Shown piece by piece: positions 1-12,500 of a DNA stretch of 64,000 nucleotides (within the stretch, counting starts at the first letter, position 1; each line of letters opens with the position of its first letter). Both the position numbers and the translations under genes were made by a program. This DNA comes from Anaspis maculata (taxonomy: Eukaryota > Arthropoda > Insecta > Coleoptera > Scraptiidae), in assembly GCA_949128115.1 (NCBI GenBank), contig OX421962.1, positions 62,847,787-62,911,786 on the forward strand. Reading direction: 5' to 3'. The notes below the pieces were generated by a model. That model was not told the origin of the DNA and searched no databases. It saw only the letters and a list, made by a program, of their open reading frames with translations.

Positions 1-577
1 ATTAGTAAATAGCAAATACAGAGTCTACCGAGCTCAAAACCGCTCTGTGGCTGATCATCAGCAGCAAAATGATGTTTTAAAAAATGTCCAACTGGAACGT
101 TTCGTGAACGGCTAGAGAATAATAATGTCGATAACTAGAAAAAAAACTGGAGAGGAATTTCGAAAATATTCGAATGAGAATTGATTGTATAAAACCAAGA
201 AATGTAGTGGGGAGAATGAAACAATTTCGTTTCCGGATGCCCGAAATGCCCCGGCTCAGCGTTCATTTTCTTTCGAGAATATAAATTTCACCCCCCAGAA
301 ACAAAACGTAATAAATTGAGAAAGAAAAACGTGATAATTTTCCACTAGTAAATAACGCTGAAACGATTTATGTCTCAATTTTAGACACTTAAATGTGTTA
401 TCTTGAACGAAAAACAAGCAAGGAGGAGCTCTTTCTATTAACAATGTTTTATAACCTGACGACGATGTTGAGAAATGACAAGTGAGACGCGTTTTTTCTT
501 TAGTTGAATACTAAGATCAAGCAAAACCTCTATTTTGCAGATTCTGCCAGGTAATTTACATGTTTACGTTCTCTTAC

Positions 578-3500
578 CGTGCTTCTTTGAAATCGGAATT
601 GGAACTACACTCCCCACGGTGGATGTTGGCATCAGGTCTGGTGCCACAGAAACTTTTTGCATTGTGGCTTCCGTGTTGACGACAGGACTGGCTGATGCTG
701 CTGCTGGCCTGTAATCAATATGATGCGGTTAAACTGTCGAAAACAGGAATACCTACATTCAACGCCGCATTTTCTTGTTAAAATTTTAGGCAAAGTGCTT
801 AAGATAGGTACTGCAGAACAGATATTTCGATCGTTCGTAGAATTTCTGGTAGACTTGACATTTCGTCGATGAGAATTTGATTCGTCGATTTCGTCGTCTT
901 TCAAACTTTTGTCACCAGATTCAGACCTACCTTCCGGTTATCGTCAAGCTGGAAGGCAAATACGATGGAAGTAATTATTGCTGGAAATAATTATTGTAAC
1001 AATTAAATCTATGGTGTTTAGCTTCTAACTCGGCTTTCAAGCAAAGTAATCTAGACATCAAAATACCATGCAGCCCTAGGTAAGTGAGTATCTACCCTAC
1101 CTTCTACCTGCTCGCGAATTCTAATGCCAAGTTTCCACACGAGTTTCCACAGAAAAAATAGCGAAAATATTTTTCTTTGTTTGTTCATTTACCGTCGGCG
1201 TATTTCTACTGCCAAGATCTAACGCCCCACAGAGAGACACAATGATAGACTGATGTATTATGGTGGCCTTACATTAAGCATCAAATGCTGCAGCTTTTTT
1301 AGCTGCTGAGATCTCATTGGTCACATGTAGCTCATTGACAGCAATATCAGGCGTCAGTTCTAATCAGAACTCTGCAGCAAAAAAAACTACAACATTTGAT
1401 GCTCAATGTAAAGCTAGCATTAGTCCACTGATGATGCGATTATATAAATAATAATTAACATTCTATAAACTTCTGTTATGTAAAAATTCTTGTCGCTTAT
1501 TGGCTGCTGCCTGGGCAATAACAGCGTGGCAGAGCGCTTATGGAATGTTATTTTTTATAGAATCGCACCAAAATTAAATAAACCGCAAGTATATTGCACT
1601 AATATTTGAATTTGATTTCAAAGAAAAAAGGCATGGGCTACAGATATACTCGTACACTTCAATAAGACTCATGCTTGACATGGAGCAACCGCGTATACTA
1701 CCTACGAGAAATAGTATATGACATACCGAGGTGGAAAGCGTCTTATTACAGTCAAGGGATTCAATATATCTATTACCGAGGCGTATCGAGGTGAGATAGA
1801 ATCCCGTAGGCTGTAATGACGCTTTACTTTGTGGTATTTATAGGATTTTATTCACAATGATCCAGTTTAAATGTAAATAATTGGCTTCATTCAAAGTTTT
1901 TCGCGTCAAACGTTTTTATGAGGTAGGCACAGGCAACCTTTTCAAACAACGCATCGATCAACACTCCGCGCTCCGCGGCATGACAGCTGTTTGGATCAGA
2001 TCACCTCTCTTCATACGTCACTTTCCACCCGTGGTCCGAAAGTGACATTATTTCCCAACCTGTAAGGAATCATTCACTTTCCAACTTCTTAAAAGTTAGG
2101 AATGTATCAATTAATTGCTCACTAATTGTGAATAAAATGATTTGTGGACGTCCTAAAAATAAGTCACTTGACTCTCTTTCCATTCACATTTGTATTCTCT
2201 TTTCTAGTTCTAAAATGAATGTTGATTTTTTGTTGTCCTCTTTTCTTTTTTTTTGACAGACGAACGTAGGCAATTATCTCTGCAAAAGTGAACATTCGAT
2301 TTTCCTTTTTTTTTCAAGAATAAAAAGAAACTTGTCAACTTTAAAAAATTGCGATTGAAGTTTCTTTGAGAGTTGAGCAACTGTCGGTTTTGGTCAGCCA
2401 GCAATCGCCTCATCGTGGCACTTGAGAAGAAAAATGCATATAAATTGTGTGTGAAGTAATAAATTATATAGTAACTACCTACCTAGGTATGTGGCTAGCT
2501 TTTGAAAGATTTAATTAAAAAAGGCAGCGACGAGCAGCTTCTTTATCGGGAAACTTTTCTATAAAATAATAATTACTACTTTGTAAGTTCCCAGTTTTTG
2601 GATTTTTTAATAAGACGCCTTGCCGCCGAGCCGCAGCGATTTTAGGTATAAATGCATGAGGCAAACTTCCCCAATGAGGTAATTTAATTTGGAGGCTAGC
2701 GAAAATGTGCTTAATTAGATTTAATGCCCGGTGCTCTCATTTCAAAATTTGAATTACAAAATGAGGCGCTACATTAGTAGGTTTCTTTTGGCGTGATTGG
2801 ATGTCATAAGATTTCCATTCATCTTTGGAGACTTTTTTTGTACAAAACGACAAAAAATGCACAACAAAAATGAACAATATTCACGATGTTTATTGAGTGT
2901 TACAACACTATATTGGAAGAAACTTGACCTAATCAAATGCTTCATCATTCTAGTTTACACTATCAATTCAAACAGTGACATTAAAGAATGCACATCGCAA
3001 ACGGGATATAGGTATCTACCTACCTATAATTATTGCATGGCTCCTTTCATGAGACTAACCAATGGAAAAAATGCATTCCCTTATTACGGATTACCATAGT
3101 ACTTGATGCTAACGTATTGATAGATGTGCTATGGGTTGCCACAGTGACAGAGCGACGCGGTGTTCGCACAAGCAAAAATGTTCGATATTACGTAGCGAAA
3201 ATCGTCTACTGGTTGGATGGTCGGTGGCGCTTCACAAAAATGCTGTTAGGAAGTCATGACCACTAGGCCACTGAAAGAAATGACTCCCAAGCGCTTGAAG
3301 AAAATTGAATGGAAATGTCTACTGCCCATCTTTTGATATATGTATCAACGAGTAGTGAGTACTATCAATTTAAGCGTATTATACTAACACAGCAAGCAGG
3401 GATAAAGAAGGAGATACCATACAGGAAATGGACTCAGTGCACTCACTCGCGTGTTTTGTCTCGACTCTCGTGCACGCTATAACTGACAAATGTCACATTA

Positions 3501-6500
3501 TACATGGCACATGTAGACAACTAGATGCCAAGACGTTAGCATCAAGCAACACATTTTTCAATAGCTCACCCTAATAAAAAGCCTTTAAATTAATTCTAAA
3601 TACAAGGCTCTCATTCCAAAACGCCACACCCCCAATTCTTCCTCTAAAAATTTTCCCCTCAAAAAATTTCTAGCATAGTTTCAATTTTCTTCTTTATCCC
3701 CTAAGGCAGGGTGACTACTCTTTCCAGAATTCCAGGATGGAATAGGGGTCGAGTTATACATCACCTTGAATGCCTTCCAAATCTCTTTATTTTAGTGCAA
3801 ACAGAATAGAAATCGAACCACCTGTTTTCGAAATTCTTGTGACCCTGATTATACTCGTAAAAATTGAAATGGGAATAGGGTAATAATCGAGTAAAACATT
3901 TTCAAGGGTCTTCCACAACTCCCTTTATTTTGGTGTTAAAAGAAACGAAATCGAATCATATGTTTCAAGGCTACGGTTTTTCAATTGAAAAATACAAATT
4001 GAGGAGTTTTCGACTAAAAAAAAATCGTTGCTCAAAAACGGGTGGTTCGACTTTGTTTTGTCAACACCGAAATATAGAGAGTTGGAAGGCCTTCAAAATT
4101 ATGTCTACTCGATCAAAAAAGCTGCAGTTGTTAGGTATTATAAATGAAATATATGGACATATCCGGGGAGATATCTGAATGTCAATATTTTGTAGGACCT
4201 CCCCAGCTCTTATAATAGCAGCTAGCAGCAACTCTTCTGGGTGTTGCCTTTGCCAGGTAGTGTAAAGACCGCTGGAGAACAGCTTCTCATTATTACCGTA
4301 CCGCACTCACCGAAATCGTCCAAATTATCCATTTGTCCTTCCCTTTCTTTCAGATTCATTTTCATTCTACTCTAAAGCTCCTCAATTGGATTCATATCCG
4401 GAGGCAAGGGTGGCCAATCCATTCTTTCAATATTGTGATCTCGGTGACAATTCTAGCGGGATGAGATCTTCCATTTTCATTTCCTAAAATTGAATTGCCA
4501 CCAACATTTTCAGTATAGGGGTTAGTCTGCATCCATGCCCTTCCTTCTCAGTATCACTAATTCACTTCCATTTATTCAATCTCAGGCAGTCCCTCCTCCA
4601 CCTCCAAAGACTCCAAAGAGGCGAGGGTTCCTCCATGTGCTCTTCCATAAAATTTTCAGTCCTTCTTCTCCACATCAACACACGCCCATCCGACTTAAGC
4701 AAACAGTACCTAACTATAGGTACTCTCATACGTAAAAAGCACTCCATTCTATTATTCCATGTTGGGGGTCTTTGGACCGTCGCAGTCGAAGAGCCCGGTG
4801 TTGAAGTTTTAGCGTAGGGCAAGCTGGTGCGTTATCTTCTGGCCTTGAATTCGTCGTCATGCAGCTTCTCCTTACTGTTTGATCAGAGAGATGAGCTCCT
4901 GTAGCAGTCCTGAAGACATAGTTTGCTGCGCTCGCAGTTGATGTAGGTACGATTCTCGGATCAATCGGTCTTGCGCTACCGTCATATTTTTCGCCTCCTG
5001 TCTCCTCCTTTGCAGTAATGGATATTGTGACGAAGCTCGCGACCATCCCGGCTATTTCCAGAGAAATCTAGATTTCCGCGTTGCATTCGGGAAGCATCGA
5101 GAGACTGGAACGGTAGGTCACGACACGTCGAGACTTCTGGTGGAGGTGCCGTAGAAGGTACGCGCGTATATTCCATTCGGCTCTGGAACCCACCTCGACG
5201 CAGATACCAGAAAAATCCTTGTGTGCTGGAAACTCCAACGATCAAACAGGAAGCATCCTGAATCTTCGATGCCACTATAAGAGAGGAACTTGACCTGGCA
5301 TCGAGAGAGAGAGTTGGAATCGAGCGACCGTGGCGATAACATCTCAAGCGACATTGTGAATTTCTAAACGATTAATAACTTTGTGCGCTATTTAGTTGTA
5401 TCGGTAGTAGTGAATGAAGTGCAGTTTGTTTACAACTAAATCAGCGCGTTTAATTTCGAAATAGGTGAACCCGAATACCGTAACAAAATCATCAGTCTGA
5501 CGTCAACGAGACGAAGAACTTGACAGATGCCTTGCCTCGTGGTTTTGAAAAATTCGGCGATTTGGAGTATTCCAAAGTCTTCGTCACGCATCCTGCCTAC
5601 TATGATCAGTTGGTCTTGACCTGCGGGCTACGCCCTACGCTCTGTTAGTAGCACGTCTGAAGAAGGGATTTCTATGTACATTATATGCAGCCCAGTCAAG
5701 AAAGAGAAAATAGCTGAAATAACAAGCCTACTTTTGAAAAATAATAGATGTAGTCTCTCCAAGGCTTCTGATTATCTAACTTATATGTGAAAGGCAGTGA
5801 CAGTAACTCCCTCTAAGTGAGTGTGAAACAAGAGTAGATACCTTGCTTCCGGCTAGGATTGCATACGATTTAGTGTGAGAAATAATAGGTACGAAATTGA
5901 ATGCAATTGTCAGGTTTCATAAAGAGCCTAACCAAGAAACAGTAACCTCGACAATAATTTGATGAAATACTTGGAAGCAATGTAGTATACGAGCGAGGTA
6001 CCCAAAGTCCCAAAAAGGTCGGTTTCGTTTTCAGTGGCCCACCCTGGTATACGCACATGAAAACTTGACGCCGGTGAATTTGACGCCAAGAATTCCAAAG
6101 CGGCCGATTTGTTGCCAGTCGGAGCTTTATACAGAGAGGAGACAACATATAGGGGCCCGATTGAGCTCCAAATTTTAAATTAAGGCACAATAAAAGTGCC
6201 TACTTAGGCTGCGAAAGCCACGGGAAAGTTCAAGGGGTTTCAGGCGGGCTTCGGACAACAATGAAGACACAGGGACGTCCAATGAGGCTATGAATAACAC
6301 AAGAAGGTGAAAGAGGGTTTACTGGAATCCTGAAAGCAACAATATGAAACATAAGAGGGCCCAGCACGGCCTCGAACAACATTCAAGAAATAAGGGAGCC
6401 CAGTTGGGCTTCAACGACCACACGAAGGCACAAAGTGGCTTGGGGGTCACTAAAGCTCCGATCAAAGCTGAGCAGCAATTGAATTACTAATTAAATTACT

Positions 6501-9500
6501 TTTACTGATAATTAGACTGAAATTGAATTACTTTCAAGGAAAAGTATTTAATTTGGAAATTGATTTGTTTCGAGAAGTAATCGACAAATTCGTTTTTAAA
6601 GGTAATGATAACTTTTCCAATTACTTTCCAAAATAGTTATGTAATTATATCAAAAGTAATTGGATTACTTTGAAATAATTGAACTACTTTCGAGCCACGG
6701 TGGATGGCATCGCACGTACATACAAGTTATCTCGATATTTGGATCGCCAAGCTTTAACCTCCAATGCTTTAAGCACTGATGAGACCCAAATAGGTCGAAA
6801 CACGTGTCTGCTGGATTTCGTTGGTTGTTGCTTGATCGGTCTGATGTTCTGAGACTACTTCTCTAATGTTTTACATCGTCATCCTTTGGCTCAGAAGCCT
6901 CTGCCTTTTCATAAAGACAATCTACCTTGAAACAATTTTTAGTGAAATTTTTCAATTATTACTTTTTTAACTAGGTCCTTGGTAATTCGAGAACTTTTTC
7001 AGCAATTAACTGGTAATTGGACTTGATTACTTTTTGAAAGTAATTTGCCTAGCTCTGGCTCCGAAAGCAACAGAAAAATGTAAAGGGACCTCAACAGATT
7101 TTCAAACGACATTGAAGACGCGAGGGGACCCAATGGGGCTCAAAATAACACAAAAAGCAAAAGCGGGCTTATTAGTATTCTGGAAGCCACGCAGAAACAT
7201 AATGGTATTATAAGGAGATTGAAATGATTATTTTACAAGATTGATACCCATCATTGCATCAAGACTATTGGTATAGTGTAAAAAAACATTGTTTTTTGGC
7301 TACGTTCCAGAATTGTTCGATCTTGAAGTAGTGAATAAGTTACTTTCTCGACACCTGTAGGTATATAAAATATTCAACCTCCTTGTAAGAGTCAGATAAC
7401 AAAGGCAACAAACACAACACACCTGGTCGCATAGGTGTTGAGTAGGTATCTACTTGTGCTTAAGTACTTGCTGCTCTTCGTAAACTCGACTGTTTTGACT
7501 AAGTTCCTGCCTACCCACCTATTTCATATCTAGAAAGATAGTTGGTAGATATTTTGTTAGTAGTTAAGTAAGTGAGTTAGGGCTCAATTTCAAGTCCGAC
7601 TTGCAACCCATGCAAAGTTGCTATATTGTTGAACGACAACAAAATGTTGAACTTTCACGTCGGTTTCAGCCCCCTTTGTCTCTCAACCTTCAACAGACCC
7701 ATGACAAAGGATAGACCTTCCCCGCATTTAATTAAAACTTGGAGAGGACTTGGAGGAGAACTTGGAGCTCACGGAGAAAAATCAACCAAAGTGAAAATTG
7801 AGCGATCATTGGCCGTGTCCAAATTTGCACGGGTTGCAAGTGGGACTTGAAATTGAGCCTACCTACCTTTTCGTTGTCGGCTTAGCTGTCGACGTTTTGT
7901 GGCCGTATTTCATTGTGAATTTATTCGTGGTATTTTGTATGGGTTTCTTGCTCGGCTTCGGTTTTGGCTTGAAGCTGCTAGGTTTCGCTTTGACTCTCGT
8001 GACGAATCCCGGTTCGGTGGTGACCTGCCACTGCGGTTTGGAAGCTGAATGTATGTAATTGTGGTTGAGGGAAGTGATGAAACCCGGTTCGGTGGTTGAC
8101 TGCCATCCCGGCTTCGTGTAGGATCCTATCGAGATGCTGTTGGCTCCGACTAGGTGGGCGTCCGTGCTCATCGGCCGCAGACTGAAGCGAGAAGGTTGCG
8201 TCGGATGACGGGACGACGAGCTTGGTCGGACGTTGAGAGAGGCCGCCACGGTGAACGGATGTGACGGCGCTGGAGTTACGGTAGGTCGGCGCTTCGTTGA
8301 ATGACTTAGTTGGGTATGACTGAAAAAATTAATAATTATACAGAATGTCGCAAAATAGAAACCCAGCACCGTTTTTTTTTTTACTGTGAATTAGGCTGTT
8401 CTCCGACCGAATCTAGGGGAATGAGGTTGTTTTCTGTTGGAGCATAGCCTGCCCAATTCATAATTAAAAAAAAAACACCCCGTGTATAGTCCCTGAACCA
8501 GAAAATGTACAGCACGTGGATACTTTTACGTAGGAACTAAGAAGAAAATGAAACTAGAATTTGAACCGGGCCTTTGTTTTCTGTAATTAACATAACTAGT
8601 AGATACACAGTCTTTTTCACAAAATTGATCTGATAGAATATTTCACCCAATTGGTGCAAAATAATAGTACATTGTTACGAGCGGCGATTCTTGTGCATTC
8701 TGGAGCACACCGGATCTTTCTAGACGAATTCTATCGGGTCGCAACGTACAAGTGCGAAGCTCTGGACATTTTTAGAATATACGCAATGACTTAGTGAGTA
8801 AAATTTACGTGGCGACTTCAACGGCCAAGTAAGACACATCCTTCCATTTGGCGGAAGTGCTGACATTCCAAAACACGCGAATTGCACGCGGAAGCTGTAA
8901 GATCATTCGAGAGTCGCCTAGAAACCGTATACCGGGTCACTGTGGAATTTGCTGGAAGACGATGGAACATATTCGAGATCAATAGTCGGAACTAAGTATA
9001 TATGAAAGGCACCAATCCTCGGCCTACGAGCAGTATTTAATCTGAAGTGATCGAGAGCGATAGAAAACGTGTAGTAACCCAGCGATAACCAAGTAGGTAA
9101 TTGTTGGCGTATATTCATTGTAGAAGGCAGTAATAAATAGTGTGTGTTTTAGAACGATCGTTTCGATTAAATATGAACGAACCCGTACGCGAATCGCGAA
9201 ATACGTAACAATATTATTATTATTATAAGAGTTTGGTAATACATAATAATGTCACACGATTGGTCTTGGGGCACGACGAGCTTGCGAGGAGTTGTTACAT
9301 GCCAAAAAGGCATCGTGCTTTTTTGGTGCGACTTACCATTGGTTTGTCTTATTTAGGAACACGGCCCGCCAGCTGATCAGAGGAGATAGACCGGGGTTCT
9401 TTGGATGGTCGGGGGCGCCACAGTATTGTTGATCGAATTCCCAAAAAAACAACCTTTAGCACCAAACAATGACTAGTACAACACTGAAGACAAAGCAATG

Positions 9501-12500
9501 ATTGAATTTCAAACACAAAGTTTATTTACAAAAGGTAATGAAAATGAACCGGTGCCGGTTGGCTAATTCTACAATAAAGGAAATAAAAGAGGTTGATATG
9601 TCGAATAATATTGTCGAATAGTGCTGTCGAAATAATGCCGTCGTATAATGCCACAACAAAGTTCATGTTATACGTTCGGGAAAGAATTAAGCCGTTATTA
9701 AAGTGAACGCTATCTGTTCCAAAGCGTAGGTACCTGTCGTCCGGTTTTTAACAATGCCAGATAACAATCAAATCAAATCAAATCAAATTTATTGATGTTA
9801 ATTAACAATTGCAATAATTGCTTACATAAGTCAAGATAAAAAAGAGATGCATAAATGGATAAATAAATATATATAAATATACCCATAGATCAAAATTTAG
9901 TGTGAATAGACATTCACAACACATTAAAATCATGATTAAAAAACTCGTCCAAGTTATAAAATGTGGCCTGTGACAAGTCGCAAGTGGCCTGTGTTCAAGT
10001 CGAGGTGAATCTAAAACGGCACGGTAGGTACCTAAATTGATAAGCCACCCCCAAAGAGTATTATCGGCTTCTTTTTCACACATTAACAATGTTACAAAAA
10101 CAATAATAATTTTATACATGCAACCTTGTGAATTTAATTCAGAGATTTTCCTTTCGAAATAAATAATTATTGATTACAAGTCAAACTAGGACCTTTCGCC
10201 CTATAATATCTACGTTAATTTCAAAGTCACCAACAATAATGTACCACGAGACTTTCGGTGGCAAAACTACAGAATTTGTGTACGGTATTTCAAAAGATAA
10301 AGAATGATGTTAATTTAAACAAAGCGCATGTACACTTCGCGAATGGTTGAAAATTGCAACAATTCAATTGCGAGCAGACTGAATTTCAATTTCAACCTTT
10401 ATTGTCCCCTGAAAACTGTCAATCTATTTTTCTTCCGTCTTTTTCTAGAACGGTACTCGAGTAGTGTTCAGCCAAATATCAACGTGAAAAATGATTATCG
10501 TTTACGCATTCTGATGTAACATAAGTAATAGAAGGAGAATAAAGCAACACAATAGGCGAAAGTTCACCGCTTACTTGACCAAAAACGCAAAGCTGTAAAC
10601 ACGGTGACGGCTTCCTGACGGCCACGATCGACAAGTTGTCGTACGCTGAGACTTCCAAAGCGCGGGCGATAGCTAGACTCGGAGGGCTCGATACCAAGTT
10701 GCAGGCGCAAAGTTTGGAACGACGTAACTCGCCAAATACAGCGGTCTGATTGGTTGGTATCCGCCGTTGCTATGGTAACCGCACTTACGGTGGTCTCAGC
10801 CCCAACTTGGTATCGAGCCGGGAGTCTTGTGAAGATGGGGGTCCACGCTAGTGCGACAGGACTCGCCGGCTGGTTTGGAAAATCTTGCACTCAAACCAAA
10901 ATGTAGGCTCGGGAAATTCTCTGTTGCGTAAATGCGACGATGTCGATGTCAGTGACGTTGACGGCTTGCTGGCAAAATCTTCAGACTTTGAAACGGGATG
11001 ACAGGAAAATAGAGACGTCGGGAACTTGATCGTAGGAAAACTCGTTATGTAGCAGAAAATTTGAGTGGTGGGTAAGAGAAAGAAGCCTACAAAAATTCAC
11101 TCAACTCCGTATCGACTCCAACTCGAAAATATGACGAAAAGAGGAACCAAATCAGTCTTTACTTTACCCCAACGTTCGCCAAAAAACCCTGCAAAACAGG
11201 CGGTTTCTGGCTTCCAACTGACACAATTTCGAAGACCACTTGAAAGGCAAAAACGTGAATGTACAGCACACACCAGACGACAGCTTCGATGCGAGTTTCA
11301 AATCGAAAAGAAAGAAGTAACAACGACGCTTCGTTTTATCAGATGCTGCCCACCGCACGCGCTGGGCGAGTTCTTATCTACAGCCAATTGGAGAAAGGCA
11401 CGCGGTACTCGTTTGCCGGAACGGCCACTGCAGGATAACGAAATTCCCCCAAACTATTAGAAAATAAACGACAGGGTAGTACTGGACTGGTCCAATCGGT
11501 CCAAGTATTCAAAAACAAACTGAAGCAGAAAACGACGTAACAGGGTAATCTAAAGAAAAGAGTGTGACAATACGTCTTATCAAACAAGTGTAATAATAGA
11601 GTGATTCAAAAATGGCGCATTTCCTTTCGGGCACGTTAGAGTGGACGTTAACGGAGCATGGAAAAAATTATAAAAAAATTATTCGGCTTCGATTTGCAAG
11701 TTATTAACAAAAACAAATCTGTCCAATCTGGCAGCATCGCATTAGTACCTACCTGGCACCTTTAGATCAAAGAGGTACATCACAATAGCATTATTGTATT
11801 GTTACCCTGGAAACTCCGTAGAATCTGCCAGACCATACCAAACATACTTGCCAAATGTATTTTCACGGCACTTTTGAGGTTAAAGACGAATTTTGAAATT
11901 TGAAAATACGACTCAAATCTCAATTGCAAGAGAAATTTTCAATCGGGAATCACTAACGATATGGACTCTTCGCAAGTAACAATGCTTTGCTTTAAAATCA
12001 TGCAAACTGAAGAAGTTGACTTCTCAACTTCTCCTCTTCATAACTCTAAGGATAAATGAGCCAATTTTTTTTTTACTATTTTTTCCGTGTTCCCTTAACG
12101 TCTCCCACAACGTACACGTGAGGAAATGCGCCATTTTTTCAATCACCCTGTTTACTATTTCATCTATATCCCGTACACTTTCTATTTTCAGAAGAATGCC
12201 TCTTTAGAGCAAAAATAAAGTGACAAGCTGGGGGGCTACGGCTAAGGCTGATGGCACCTACAAAGTTTTGGAGCGAAACTATCAGCGGCCATCGGCCGTA
12301 TTCTCCTAGCGCTCCAGCTTGTCTGATTTATTTTTGCTCCAAAAAATCATTCTACTGAAAATAGAAAGTGTATGGGATATATGTAGTTACAAATTCTTGC
12401 TATCTAATTCAACTAAGTTCAAGTTAACAGTCTCTAGTGCTGTCCTTTGTGTCTTATGGTCATGTTATGTATGGGCCATGTTTAACGGCAGAAATCTCCT

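Noticed and set aside
256..444. Further minus-strand exon of the Stubble/filzig-like gene
   Set aside because: A TTTCAG acceptor is present, but the downstream frame is hydrophobic and not stalk-like, and no donor fits.
900..980. Possible Copia gag fragment (KLEGKYDGSNYCW)
   Set aside because: Only a dozen suggestive residues, with a stop shortly after; too little to call.
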